A stretch of DNA of 64,000 bases, taken from the NCBI GenBank assembly GCA_014904985.1, contig MU128931.1, forward strand, positions 124,001 to 188,000, read 5' to 3'. The position numbers were made by a program, and so were the translations under genes. Below the pieces are notes generated by a model. The model was not told the DNA's origin, searched no databases, and saw nothing but the letters and a program-made list of their open reading frames with translations. Shown piece after piece: positions 44,896 to 57,217 of the stretch; the stretch's first letter is position 1, and each line of letters opens with the position of its first letter. This DNA comes from Hydnum rufescens UP504. Taxonomy: Eukaryota; Basidiomycota; Agaricomycetes; Cantharellales; Hydnaceae.

Positions 44896-45827
44896 ATGAG
44901 CAACAACAACACTGCTGATGCGGTGGGGAAATCGGATACCGGAAGAGCCAGATGTGCCACATTGCAGCAAAGATTCCTACCCGGACTGGACATGTACGCA
45001 AAGGGGGCAAGTGACACCACTACCTCCAACCTAAAGGACCTGCCCATGAACCCGGTATCCACAGGACTCAGGCCACGGGCGCGCGAGAATGGCCCTCAAC
45101 AGGCACTGTCCTCGAGTAAAACCGTTGCTGAACCCTCTCGCAAGAGGAAGTGGGATGATGATTTTCATGAGCAAGGGCCGGAGGAGAGTACAGCAACCTC
45201 CCGAAGCCATTCTCCATTACCCAGCTGGGGTCCTACTAGACTCCATGAGCCACTGCGCCTGGGAGAAACCCACGGTGTCATTGGAGGACTCTCCGTGCGG
45301 ATATGGACCATGTCCGCAGACGACGGTCCTCGGCCCAGGATGCCATTGACGACCTATATGCTATTACAGATTCACTCCGATGTCGAGTAGTGACCATTGA
45401 AGCCCGCATTGCCCAACTTGAAGCCTACCAGAACCAACAAGCCTGGATGGGCGTCATCAATCCGTTCGCGTTCGGAATGCCCCCTTATATGGGAGGCGCG
45501 TACCTCCCACCTGTGGGATATCCACCGGGCTCTCCGATCGAGCCGCAAGCTCACGGGGACCCGCCGATGCCTACGGATGAAGGGGGAAGATCTCCCAATC
45601 AGAACCCATCCCCGAGGCCCACGAAACAGACGATCACCCTCGCCCCCAGAAGACCCATGACTGCCGTCATTGGCGTTGGCATTCTACGAATGAAAACGCG
45701 ACGAATTGAGGGACAGAGTGATGAAAACGGAAAATTGTTCCGGACGACCCCGCCTCTAGATCTGGAACCCACGGAGTCCGACCGTATTTTTTGTGGCGGG
45801 CAGCGACGCGGGGACACATGCGTATGA
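44896..45827 (+). CDS. Protein of unknown function with a helical, possibly coiled-coil segment
   Basis: Two overlapping open frames seem to be parts of one gene. The first (44896-45390) has a basic cluster, SRKRKWDDDFHEQGPEE, like a nuclear localisation signal. The second (45303-45827) has SSAQDAIDDLYAITDSLRCR followed by VVTIEARIAQLEAYQNQQ, a likely coiled coil, then a Pro/Gly-rich tail (GMPPYMGGAYLPPVGYPPGS). A frame change between them would need an intron near 45230-45310 that I could not fix in phase. No known domain. It is convergent with TUP1. Confidence 0.5.
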
Positions 45828-47066
45828 CAACCTCTACCAATCTCAATACCCCCCTATCCTCAAACCCATTCACCCTCCCTCCCCCCTTTTTCCCCTTCTA
45901 TCCTCTCCTATCCTCGTTAAAGATTTTCTCTTTTTCATTCTTTTCTACATTCGTCCGACCCCGACCTTATCATTCATGTTACCGGCAACCACAAAATGAT
46001 ATTAGGAAGCCCTCCTTTTCACTTTTCAAATCATTACAAAAAAGGCAGTACTGTACATATATTTAGGGGCCAGAACACACAAAGAAACGATAGAGATGCG
46101 CTTTTATTGTTATCGACCTGCCGAGTATTACTGTGACATGTACACACGTAGCAGGACAAAGGAACGCATGATGATGCTCACAAAGTCCGGCTGGCTGGCC
46201 CACGCCCACAGTACAATATTACCAGCCGCCCAAACCGCGCCCATTTCCAGATCGACCATTTTTAGCCTCCCAGGTTCGCTCGCCCGGGGGGGGGTGTATC
46301 CTCGAGAATCAGGGCGGGGGAATGGAATTATTGTGAGAAAAGAACGTTCGGCTATTCTCATGAAAATTAGCATGGATGAACCCCCTATGCCCATGCATGG
46401 CTCTGCGCAGAATGTGGGAACTCATTATTTTTTTTCTTCCTAGACTGCGCGCAGTGTGATGAAACAAGGATTGCATGTATGCACAAATGCAACACAGACG
46501 ACTCAAGATAAGCTACAACAATTGGCCATAATAAATTCACGCAGAAATTCCGTATGAAAAGAGAAAAAGGAAAATTTTTTAAACTGAACAGCCTGAATGG
46601 TGGCCCCGCACAAGCACAAGCGGGGCCCGGCCGGGCACACGGCAGCGGCAGCGGCAGCAGCAGCGTAAAGCGGGTGTCAAAACCAGAAAGATTCGGTCCC
46701 AGGCCTAGAAACAGAGCCAAGCGAAGAGAGAGAGAGGTAGCGATTTGTTGTGAGATGATATATATATATCGGTATCGCCATGCACGAACCCCCAGACCAC
46801 AGTCTTCGTCAAAGAGCGTGAGAGGGATTCGTATACAGTACGGCAGCGCAGCAGAGGAAAAAAGAGGTCGATGTTTAGGGCTATACGTACGAAGGACATG
46901 GGCTGTCGACACAGAGGGCCGACAAAAAAAATAATAACAATGCAGGGTTTTGTGACAGTAGTAGTTTAGTAGTAAGGATGACAGTGAGGATAGTAAGTAA
47001 GCACGACAGAATGAGACGAGGATGAAAACAAAAGTTAACGAGGAAAACAACGGCCGGCATGACTCA
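45828..47066. other. Long gap downstream of TUP1 with simple sequence
   Basis: About 1.2 kb between the convergent ends. It contains pyrimidine-rich text (45870-45910), a GGCAGC-type run (about 46641-46666), GA and TA runs (about 46720-46770). The minus strand is open from 47074 to 46385 (229 codons), overlapping the TUP1 stop by a few bases. The translation is rich in Leu/Ser/Cys/Tyr and looks like 3' UTR, not protein. Confidence 0.45.
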
Positions 47067-49594
47067 TTACCCATTCAAGACTGATTTATCGTCGTGTAGC
47101 TCCCTGGACATAGAATGGCAACAAGGGATGAGCGGAATACGGGGGACCAAGGACGATATATACGTACACACGCGTGCTTGCCAGTCCCCGCTGCCGGTAG
47201 CTAGCATTCCACCCGCGGGACTTAGATCGATTGAGATGACTAAAAAGGGAAGATTGGGTAGAATCGAGTTCCTGCATGGTGTGGAGATAGGGTGTGAGCT
47301 GTCGTACCTGAATTTTTATGACCCTGCAGCATCAGTTGAGTCTGTGCATCAACGGGGTTCCAGAACTGGACGCCTCTATCTTTCGAACCCGATACTACCC
47401 ATGCGCCATCAGGAGACACAGCCACCGAGAGCACATAATCCTATAAGGGAAATTAGTATGCGTGCGTGCACGGAAAAGAGTATTGAAAAGGAGGCCCCAC
47501 TTTATGCCCTGTAAATGCAACAGTGCATGCACTGCCTTTCTCTCCTCCGCCTTCCTTCTTCGCACCGACTACAGGGACTGAATTGCTTGCCACAGTTGCG
47601 CTCTGGCTGAGACCAATGACGGGTTGGCTACTGCCAGGTTTTGGCACGTTCCTAAGGAGTGGTGTGATATCCCAATACTTGAGGCTCTTGTCGAGGCTGC
47701 CACTGACAAGGCCCCGCCCGTCGGGATGGAATGCAACCGAGTAAACACTATCCTTGTGCCCTTTGAGTCGTTCGACGAGTGCTCCGGAGGCTACATCCCA
47801 GATTCGCACGAGCATGTCCAGACTGCCGGCGGCGACGAAGCGTCCATCGGGTGATATAGCAACCGAGGTCACGCCAGCATCGATAGTTTCAGGTTCCGTA
47901 ATCGCCAGGGTCTTGCACGATCCATTCTCCATGTCCCATATCCGAGCAGTCTTATCGCCAGATCCAGAGACAATCAACTTGCCATCGCGGGAAAAGTCGA
48001 GAGAGTAAATCTCCTGCGTATGCCCCTCGAACAAAGTTCGGATCTTGCGTTTCGCAATGTCCCATATCTGTATGATCATACAGGTGAATAACAAACAGTT
48101 ACGTGAGTAACGTTTTTCAGAGGTAACACACCCGGATTTGCTTATCCTCGGCGCCGGTTGCAAGATATTTCCCATCAGGGCTGAAACAGACACTCCGAAT
48201 GTATAGGTCACCAGTCTTGGAAGCGCCTTCATCTGCGAGAACGCTGAACCGGGGATATGAGAAGAAGTCATAAGAAAGGATGGCAGGTGCATGTTACCAT
48301 GTTCTGGCACCAGTCTTGGTATCGTATATTTGCGCAGTTCGATTGCAACCTGTTGCGAGATACTTGCCATCTGCAGAGAACCGCACGCAACAAACGACAC
48401 TAATATGGAAGTGATTGCAATCAATTGAAACGATTCGGCTATACGGAAGACCAGATCCACAGACCTCTCGTGCGTCAAGGTGAGGCTAAGACTGACATCG
48501 AGGACGCGAGGGACATTGGGGCTAAAAATCGCCCACCAGTCGCTGCCCTCTTTCTTCAACTCGGGGGGTACTTGATCAGGCTCCAGATCGCTTAAGGGGT
48601 TGGATCCACCGCTTATGGTCTCGTTGGTTGCAGGGGAATAGGGTTGCACCGCACTTGGCTGTGGTTGTGGGCCGGGGACGAGAGGCCGAGGGGTGTGAGT
48701 GGCAGGGAGGGGAGGGGTGGATGCGTTTGGATGTGAATTAAGGGTGTGATGGACAGAGGCAGAGACGGGTGTCGAGGTTGGCTTGGAAGGGGGACCACCG
48801 CCGGGGTTTTGCGTGAAGTGTTCGGCTGGTAGATAAGATTTTGGTGCTATCAGAGAGATGTGGACTTGATTCACGGGATTAAAAGTACTCACGTTCTGCT
48901 TTGGGGATTTTCTCCTTTCGTCTCGGTTCGCGGATGGTGGATTCGCGTTCACGGTCGCCTTCTGTTCGCTCACGATCCCGTTGTCTGTCCTTATCACGCT
49001 CTCTGTCCCTTAACATATCGCGATCGGGGCCTGAGGGAGGTTGATCCAAGTCGCGTGGACGAGCATAATACCCGTCGACAGTGTATGAATTGGAGGGGGG
49101 TGCCTGGAGGGCGGCGCCACCATTGCTGGGCCCGGGGGGAGGAAGTTGTTGTTGAAGGGCGCCGAGCTCGGAGCGCAACCGGAGAGCCTCGCCTTCATAC
49201 TCCTGCCTTTGGCGCTTGTAGCGCTCTTCTAGTTCGTAGAGGGCCTGGCGAAACGAGGCAATCTCGTTGATTTGGCTGTTGACTGGGACAACGGTGGTGT
49301 GAGTAATGTTCGACGACCGAAAAAAAGAGGACGGGGGAGACACCTTTCTGTTCGTACTCGTCACGCTGGAGTTTGAGTGCAGAGATTTCCGAGGAGATAC
49401 TCTCAAAGTCTTGACGGATAATCTCGAGGGCCTCTGGGGTGCGAAATGGCTCTCTAGCGCTGAGGGGATCATTGCGGGCAGGTTGGGCAGGAGCGGTGGG
49501 CGGGAGTGGCCGATGCTGTGAGGCGGAGTGGGTGCGCCATTGTGGGAGAGAGAGAAAAGCGGAAGGGACGTACGTTGTAGATTGTTGAGGACAT
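47067..49594 (-). CDS. TUP1: Transcriptional corepressor Tup1 (WD40)
   Basis: Tup1 with Ssn6/Cyc8 represses many genes in fungi through nucleosome positioning and histone deacetylases. The start MSSTIYN at 49594 joins by an intron (about 49513-49573) to a segment with [29 protein letters not shown] and [20 protein letters not shown], the N-terminal tetramerisation helix. A long Pro/Ser and Arg/Asp-rich linker follows ([20 protein letters not shown]). The C-terminal half has WD40 repeats: [60 protein letters not shown] and [20 protein letters not shown]. The last exon, after an intron near 47257-47329, reads [20 protein letters not shown] then QARVCTY; here the usual RIWRY end is altered and followed by about 30 extra residues. 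Confidence 0.93.
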
Positions 49595-51053
49595 TGTCCC
49601 TTTGGCGGTGAGTGAGATCAAATGGGGGAGAGAATCCTTTTTCCTTGACAAATGTATTTATTTTATTTTTAATGTCCACTGGAGTGCATATAAGCAACTG
49701 AATTGAAAACGTGGTGTTCAATTTCCGGAACCAAGGAACACTTTCTGTTTCTGGTTACGGCGTTAACGGAGATGCCGACCAACATTAACATTTAACTCCG
49801 GTAGGGAATCTCAGGGCCCCGGCCTTTAATTAATCTGCCTTTGATCCCTGGAAGCGACACCTTGTTGCTTCTCGGGGTCCCGTACCCACCCCTCTCGTCT
49901 GTGCACTCGCTGTCCGGGGCAAACTTGGGCCACTCTAGCTCGTCGATCATGGCCCTGTCATAGCCATGTGACTCAGGAATCACCTCCAATTCAGTTGACC
50001 TTATTATCTAAGCCGGCGGGGCGTGAGGATAGGAGTCACGAGGGACCACTGGACCCCGAAAGATGGTACCACGCCCTGTGCTCTCACAAAATAATATTCT
50101 TGCAGTAAAGCTATAGCTGTAGCGGCCCGACAACAGATGTTTCGAGGGTAGTATCCAATCGTCAGTACAAGTTAATTTCATGTCCGGCCCATGCCGTCGA
50201 GGTTATCAACATTGAGCCCCTGAAGAACAGCCCAAATGAGATAGATAGTGAGCATCATCAGATATCCTTTCAAGTCGTGAGCTACTCCGCAAGTAGAATG
50301 TTTTTGATCATCCCCATCATCAAGTGTCATTTTCCCTTAAATTGTTGGGAACGAGCCACTCGTCTGTCACGATGCAATACATCCGGACTTCTTATTAGAG
50401 AGCGGCGCTGCAGACTGCCTTAAACAGCCTCAACTGACACTGCGGCGTTCATTAAGCACACACGATCTACAGGGCACCGTACCGGGCAGTGCCCAAGAAA
50501 AAAAAAAGCCTGGCAAATCCTCTGTGACGTGCACGCAGGCAAGGTGCACTTTTGGCAAGTCGGCCACTGCGTTTGTTCAACTTGTCAGAGGGGCCCAACA
50601 ACTACCCAATCTTGACGTATTGCGGCGATGGAATGTTCAATACCATCATGAGACTCTCCGTTAAATGGTCCGAGTGATATCAGCGATACAATCATCCCTG
50701 AAAATCATGGAGAGGACCCCTCAGCCCTCACCCCCGCCTGTCGACAACATCTCTTACGGAGAACAATGACGACGGGAGGGACGCCAGGAAAAGGGCGTAA
50801 GCTAAAGGAGATAGCCGTACATTTCCAGCTTAACCGGTGCCCATGTGTACGAGATCGCGATCGAGTCTTGCGGAATAAGGATGTATAGATTCCAAGCCAA
50901 GTGATCTAGAACCAGGGACAGCATTGACTACAGAAATACAGGCCTTCGATGGCGATATCTACTATAATGACCTCGTGCTGGATGCCGGAGTCGCTGTGAT
51001 AAGTCCCCCAAGAGCATTAGTAAAGACAGAAGGCCAGGAGCATAGACTCCAAC
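49595..51053. other. Intergenic region upstream of TUP1
   Basis: About 1.46 kb, the longest gene-free stretch of the right flank, fitting the large regulatory region of a global regulator. A minus-strand frame of 65 codons (49792-49989, ending GPEIPYRS) looks protein-like but has no family. A plus-strand frame (50924-51139) runs antisense into the transporter end and is not supported. Confidence 0.4.
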
Positions 51054-52919
51054 TTACGACAACACGTGCTTTCCTTCGGACACTCGCTGCTGGGGGCACA
51101 AGGGATCAGACAATGTGCGCCCTTTGCAATCTTGCGTAAACAACAGGCCGAAACGGACACATTCGATGCTATCACTCACTGTCAGTTGGGGGTCATCGCC
51201 GTGGTCACCAGAGCGAAACTCTGGCTGGATGGTGCACGAATGCACATTGTATTGATGTAGTACTTGTCGGATCGCGGAAGCAATGCCCATATACTCTACC
51301 TCTCGCGCCACCCAGACATGAACGGAAGCGACGTTCTTGGATTCAGATAATTGCCACACATGCAGTTCATGTAGTGCAAGGACCCCCGGAACATTGATGA
51401 TATCCTCACGGAGAGCATCGAGCTCAATCGATGTTGGAACGCCCTGGAGCAGAATGAAGGAAGCACTTTTGACTGCAGTATGACAGTGTGACGTCAATCA
51501 ATAGCCCCTAATATATCGGACGGCACTCACCAAGGGGTAGCGCACTAGTGAATATGATCACAGTAATCACAAGACTGATGATCGGATCGCTATAGTACTT
51601 CCCCGGCCACGTAGTAAGCCAGATGATCAGGCCTGATGCGACGACGCCGACGTTTCCCAGTGCATCCCCCAATACGTGTAACAGTAGCGCACGCATGTTC
51701 ATATTAGACTGCGAGCGTGGAGGCACATTTTTGCGCTCGTACCCTGACCCGCCAACCATGACTTGAGTTTCCGCATGATCATGAGAATGCCCGTGAGCAT
51801 GGGGATTGCTACCGGCCTCGAGACTAGTCCCTTCAAGATGAGAATGACCATCACCACGCACACGAGTAGGCGAGTGCTGAGCAGGTGGCGGTTTGTTGGC
51901 TCCGGACTCAGAGTGGTCTATTTCGATATCGATGGCAACGGCATCTTCTGGGGGAGATATAAAGTTCTGGTCTAATAACCTATCGGTGATACTTGAGGGG
52001 GTATGGTGACGATGATATCCCGCTTGCTCCGCGGCCTGGACTACATGTGCACGGGTCTGTGCAGGGTGACCGAAAATAGCTTGTAACACAGGACCATCAG
52101 AATATAATGAACAAGGCTGCACTGCCCCACACACCAACGGCGGAACCTGAGCGGGGGCGGGATGAACCTCCTCTCCCTCGTTCATGCGAATGGGGGATTA
52201 GGAGGGGTGTTGTCTCGGAAACTACGGCCGTGGATGCCTTGGTTTTGTTCGGGGATTCATGGACAGAAGATGTATCGTGTTCATGCGAGTGGTCATGCTC
52301 TGACAGGATCAGTCAGCTTGAGAGAGGTGCGCCGCGAACGCTCTCAATTTACCATGGAACAGGAAAAGACCAAGGATGTTCGACCCAAGTCCAAGTGAAC
52401 CAACAATGACCACGAGTTTCGGGTTGCTGATTTCTGGGTGTATAGCACGGCAAGTGAGGACAGTCACAGGAACTTAGAGCAGGGTCCGGACCCACCCGGA
52501 ACGGAGAAAAACCTAACGATGGCTTCTAGGAATATAGAAAGGCAGAGGGCGAGCAAAAAGACCCCGTTGATAAGGGCTGCAAGTATTTCGGCTCTATGCC
52601 ATCCGTACGAGTACTTGGAATCTGGAGAGTTTGTGGAGACCTTTAAAGTAGTGTTAAACATCTATCAGGAGAAATGGCATATCCTAGAATACTTTGATAG
52701 CATAGAGTGCGACAACCAGACTCATCACATCGCTGCGGAACGTCAGAGGAGCAAGTTAGTCCAGCAGTAACTGAGAAAGAAGGTAGAATCCCACTTGAGC
52801 ATATGAAAACTATCAGCTACCAGGGCCAATGATCCCACCGCATACCCGACTACGAGCTCCACGAGGAGGAAGAGAGAATCGATGATGAGCAACGTCCAGA
52901 TTTTTGTGGAGCGCCGCAT
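51054..52919 (-). CDS. CDF-family zinc transporter (Zrc1/Cot1/ZnT type)
   Basis: Cation diffusion facilitators move Zn2+ out of the cytosol into vacuole or secretory organelles in exchange for protons. The start at 52919 reads MRRSTKIWTLLIIDSLFLLV, followed by ELVVGYAVGSLALVADSFHM, then LNDVMSLVVALYAIK across an intron (about 52736-52793). The metal sites HxxxD are present in TM2 (HMLND) and TM5 (LLLHVLGDALGNVGV). YGWHRAEILAALINGVFLLA is the family's TM3. The cytosolic loop between TM4 and TM5 is long and His-rich (GDGHSHLE, then NPHAHGHSHDHAE). The C-terminal cytosolic domain begins ILLQGVPTSIELDALREDI and has ALHELHVWQLSESK. The last about 30 residues before the stop at 51054 are less certain and may hide an intron. 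Confidence 0.92.
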
Positions 52920-54146
52920 TGTAATCGACGTCTGAGCGCAACGGGGGAAATATGGGCGTCAACCCGAGGGTAAAGCAAGATATTATAAAGAAATAGCAAG
53001 TAATTGCTTGACAGGAGACCCAGTTGTCGGAGGAGAATCTGTGCGAAGCACAGCGCTGACAAATCATTTTCCCGTAATATGTGTCTTGCTCTTGCTCTTG
53101 CCCAGGCAACCGCCAAATACTATACGACTTTTTACGACCCTTCATGCATCTTTTATCCAGCTGTTCCCCTTGATTTTGGGCGTATAGAACCAAAGTTGAT
53201 GGTTTAACTATCCCATCGCGCAATCCGAATAAATTTCGCACCATTTGTGAACTGAAAGTGTACAAAGAGGTTCCACAAGCACGCAACTGAGGATTATGGC
53301 TCGTCATACATCGAAGAAGTGCCCTCCCATGTAAGAAAATGCAATAAAACAGCCAAATATTAAACAAAATCACCAGCTCGCTCCGTTCTTTCGCCATCTC
53401 TGGGCTCTGCGATTCTGGAACCGAGTCTCCACCCAGGACCATGTCACCGAAAGATTGGTCCTGAGCTGTCATCGGTTGGACGAAACCTTGACATAGAGAT
53501 AGTCCAACTGCCCAAGTAACAGGAGTGTGCTCAATTCCTAGTGGGTGCCTCTGCAGTCGATTCAGTTCCAAGTTCAACATACGATCATTGTCGGAATATG
53601 CAGCAAAGCGAACACTATACCTTGGTGTTGTGATATGCGCGGACCTGACACCGCATCTACCATGCACAAGACGCTAACGCCAGGTTAGCCTCGACTCGTC
53701 CAGAACAAAGAAGTGCGAGGGCACCATAGGGCCATACGCGTACGCTCTAAAGATGAATCCTTGAATCATATTATTCTGTGATCCGAGCACGAGACAAGTC
53801 GCCAGACATCCAGAGAGAATCCAAGTATTCAGAATGGCCTCCACTATCGAAGCGTGCATATGTAACAGTGCACCCGCAACCGCCTAGAAACGGCACCATT
53901 CATTGACTGCCGGAGATTATAAACAAAGGCTTCACACTAGTGGTACCACCTTCCACTCTTCCAGTAGCAGGCACAGCCGAGATAATGCCCACTCTAGAAT
54001 CAGGGGTTGCGACAAGGCACCATCACTCGAGATATCGCCACGTTAATCGCAGAGGTTGGTATATGGGAAGGCATGTAAAGCAGCCTTAAGAATGTGTTAA
54101 TTAGAAACAATGGCTCTGGTGAGAAGCTCTGAATGATTAAGTAATC
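52920..54146. other. Unassigned stretch upstream of the zinc transporter
   Basis: The minus strand is open from 53667 to 52813 (284 codons) and again at 53674-53859, with hydrophobic pieces (LVILFNIWLFYCIFLHGRAL; VEAILNTWILSGCLATCLVL). Such runs suggest a multi-pass membrane protein like those common in basidiomycetes, but I could not build a convincing gene, and the long frame runs out of frame through transporter exon 1. Left unassigned. Confidence 0.4.
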
Positions 54147-55455
54147 ATGAAATTATTGCGGCGTTCTCCGTTGGCCATGAAGTCTCTACATACCTTGCAA
54201 CAGGACGGATCTGGCGAAGACGACGACTTTGAAACCTCAGATTATTCCAGTGATGATTCCCCTCAGCCTGTGATGGCTCAATGGATAGACGAAGACGACC
54301 TTGATGAAATGGCCGAACATTCAGAGCCAGAACCTGCAACAAAAAGCAAATCAGGCAATGCAGTGAGTGCAATAGTCTTCATCCTTTCTTGTATTCGAAA
54401 TCTAATGTTCCTTAAAGCGTGACATTGAGAAAGGTTAGTTTGAAATCAAAAACTGGACATTGTGATGGGTTAACTTTTCTCGCCAGAATTGGCTTCATTG
54501 CCATTCGGGACGCTGGCCAGTGCTAGTCGAGCTCTCGAACCACGACATCACTCGGACGATGATTTGGACTCGGACGAAGATTCTGATGAGGAAAGAAAGG
54601 TCCCTCACCTTGGCGATCCCTCAAGTTCTAGGCCCACCGCACCCAAGAAACTCAAGGTGAAACGGCCTGATAAACATGCGTAGGCACCTCATCGCTTCCA
54701 GGGTAGCCAGCATAACAATCCCGCCTCTATGTAGTCCAATGGAAATCACGTCCAAGAAGCCTGTGTCCAGGCGTAGAACTATTATCGACGTGCCTAAAAT
54801 CGTACGTTATGTATCTGCTTGGGTTTGCGGCTCAATGTTGCCCTTCTCACTGTTGAAAGCACCTCACAGGAACAGCGTGATCCCCGCTTCTCCACCCTTT
54901 CAGGAGAATTCAATCCCAACAAGTTCGCTCATTCGTACTCCTTTGTCACCGACATGCAACAAGACGAGGTGGCTTCATTACGAAAATCTCTGGCGCTCGC
55001 ACGGAAGCTATCGCAATCCTCACCTGCTCATCTAAGAGAAGAACGCGCAGCCGAGGTCACCCGGCTCGAGCGAGCTCTTAAGCGCACCGAAAGCGCTGTC
55101 GAACGTGCCAAGCGCGAGAAGCGGGATCGCGAGGTGTTGGGCAATGCGAAGAGGGAGGAACGGAAGAAGAGGGAAACGGGGAAAACGGGTTGGTTCATGA
55201 AAACTGGTAAGCGGACATATTTCTTCAAAAGTATCATTGCTTAGTCGATGGTTACGGCCGCCAGGGGAAAAACGAGAGCTCTTGGCCAAAGCACGGTTTG
55301 AGGAGTTGGCTGCCGTAGGGGGGAAGCAAGCGGTCAACAAGGCGATCACGAAACGGAAGCTCAAACTGAACCAAAAGGAAAAACGGAGTCGACCAGATAG
55401 TGGGTCATCCCACCGAACAACAGAACCCAAGACGAAGCGTCAGAGAATATCATGA
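54147..55455 (+). CDS. RRP36: Ribosome biogenesis protein Rrp36
   Basis: Rrp36 is a nucleolar factor needed for early cleavages of pre-rRNA toward 18S. The N-terminal part is acidic (GEDDDFETSDYSSDDSPQP). After an intron (about 54363-54486) comes ELASLPFGTLASASRALE, the family's PFGTL block. KRPDKHA joins through an intron (about 54679-54730) to PMEITSKKPVSRRRTIID, and a further intron (about 54801-54868) leads to EQRDPRFSTLSGEFNPNKFA and HSYSFVTDMQQDEVASLRKS. Then follow a long charged helix and a basic tail (KRELLAKARFEELAAVGGKQ) ending KTKRQRIS. Order and spacing match the family. The start could be 54147 or the Met at 54177. Confidence 0.9.
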
Positions 55456-55702
55456 GTCATTGTGTACTATGCTTGATTGCTGGAATTGCAGAAATCTGGG
55501 CGGGAGGGAAGATACACGGTTTGGATCTGAGCAGTGAGTGGAAACGAGCTATAATGAAAGTAAAGGAGGGGGGGAACGACATGCACTGCGGAAGTATAGC
55601 CCGTTATGAGGGATCGAGGAATTCATGGATCCCAATCTAGAAGCACATACACAATCAGTTTCCAGCCCCGAACAAGGGATAGGTGCAGTGCCATATGTAC
55701 CA
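55456..55702. other. Convergent gap between RRP36 and EGD1
   Basis: About 250 bp at the tail-to-tail junction; it should contain both 3' ends. No gene. Confidence 0.4.
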
Positions 55703-56383
55703 TTAGTTGAGATCCTCAAGCAAGTCTGGTTTTTCCGTCTTTTCCGCCGTAGTATCAAAGTTTTCGACTAGATCTGGGACATCATCGTCATCGTCATCGT
55801 CCCCACCGAACGTCATCCCCGGCGCCTTGCCATTCGAGTTTTGGCCTTGTATCTGCTGGTAAGATTCTGCGAGTTTTCGGAGGGATGCGAGCGAATCAGG
55901 GCCCAATTGGTTGAGGATACCAGGAACCAGCTCTGTAAGCTCTTTGACATGACCAGCACCATATATCGCAAAAGTATTTGACGGAACAGAGGCGTGAACT
56001 ACGGGGACACATTCAGGCATACGGCCGCAGGATAGTTCGATTGTGATTAGCGAACCTTTAGGTGCAGTGAAATGTAGGACATTCCCGTCCTCTCGGAACA
56101 TGTTGACCTCCTCAATCCCAGTAATAGGTTGCACGTTGAGCTTCTTTAACGCGGTCTGCAACTTCTTATCATCTTGGGCAGCAGCCGCGCCTGACTTTTT
56201 AACAACTTTCCGCCTCGGCGTACCCTTGCCCCCTGAAATGCACAAACGATCGTTAATTCGAAGCCAACAAACTACAGATATGCACGGAGCATATCGTCTC
56301 GCCGATCAATGTAATGAGATAGCGCGTACCGATCCGATTTTTGGCAGCCTGAGCTTGAGCTTGGCAAGTTTTTCGGGATTCAT
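55703..56383 (-). CDS. EGD1: Nascent polypeptide-associated complex subunit beta (Egd1/BTF3)
   Basis: NAC beta binds the ribosome near the tunnel exit and shields new chains. Exon 1 starts at 56383, MNPEKLAKL. Exon 2 (from about 56235) reads [15 protein letters not shown], then [60 protein letters not shown] and [20 protein letters not shown]. It ends in an acidic tail ([13 protein letters not shown]...LLEDLN). Exon 1 does not stay in frame: after MNPEKLAKL the expected [10 protein letters not shown] is present one frame over ([12 protein letters not shown]), so one base is missing near 56363. In an essential, highly conserved gene this is more likely a base error than a mutation. About 20 extra residues after APKG ([18 protein letters not shown]) may be an unspliced intron. 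Confidence 0.88.
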
Positions 56384-56580
56384 AGCGAAGGCAAATGAAA
56401 CCGGATGAACCTCTGGTCGTTAGAGGACGTTAATGACCTATTATAAATTGCCGCTTCAATCAGCGCAAGGTCTCGTGCGAGAAGGGACACCGAGAGCGAA
56501 CCGAGAGCTGTCGGATGCGGAGTTAGGCACTTGCCGTGATACCTGTATAGTTTTCCCAGTCTCTCTCCCCTTCCTCAAAA
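56384..56580. promoter_or_regulatory. Shared divergent promoter of EGD1 and RPL27
   Basis: Just 197 bp separate the divergent starts of a ribosome-bound chaperone and a ribosomal protein. The stretch includes a pyrimidine-rich leader just before the RPL27 ATG (ctctctccccttcctc), as is common for ribosomal protein genes. Co-regulation is inferred from the layout. Confidence 0.5.
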
Positions 56581-57217
56581 ATGGTCCGCGGTGAGTACAA
56601 TCCTACGCAGTCATTGCTAGTCATTACTCATGCCTTCACCGCAGTTTACAAACCCGGCAAAGTGCATTCATATTCTTACAAAGTCCCAGTCAAAAATACT
56701 CATGGAACGGTGCTAGGTCGCGATCATTCTGCAAGGACGTCAAGCGGGTAAGAAGGCAGTGGTAATAAAACAACTCGATGAGGGCACGAAGGAACGGCCG
56801 TATCCCCACGCCATTGTTGCTGGAATCGAGCGCTACCCGCGTAAGGTCACCAAACGTATGGGCGCTAAAACCTTGGCCAAGCGAAGCAAGGTCAAACCCT
56901 TTGTCAAGGTACATTTTGATATAGATTTGTGTTCTCATTGCGTATTGACGAATGGTTTTTGAGACTGTGAACTATACCCACTTGTTCCCAACGCGGTATG
57001 CACTTGAGCTCGAAGGGTTAAAAGGGGCAGTATCAGTAGAGACCTTCAAGGAGCCGACGCAGCGCGAAGAGGCGAAGAAGGTTGTTAAGAAGCTTTTCGA
57101 GGATCGATATGTATCTGGGAAGAATCGCTGGTTCTTCTCCACCCTCCGAGTATGCTGTCAATTCTTGCACCCATATTCTGCATGAGATACTAACGTGGTA
57201 TAATGTTGCAGTTCTAA
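56581..57217 (+). CDS. RPL27: 60S ribosomal protein L27 (eL27)
   Basis: A structural protein of the large cytosolic ribosomal subunit. Exon 1 is MVR plus one base (56581-56590). Introns then lead to [66 protein letters not shown] and PFVK. After another intron (about 56909-56961) comes [20 protein letters not shown], then [20 protein letters not shown] and RWFFSTLRF with stop TAA at 57215-57217 after a last intron (about 57151-57211). Length (about 136 residues) and all blocks match eL27. The many introns in so short a gene are typical of basidiomycete ribosomal protein genes. Confidence 0.96.

Noticed and set aside
46385..47074. 229-codon frame overlapping the TUP1 stop
   Set aside because: Composition is that of low-complexity 3' UTR, with no domain; most likely not translated.
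52813..53667. 284-codon minus-strand frame
   Set aside because: It runs through the first exon of the zinc transporter in another frame; the rest could not be made into a convincing gene.
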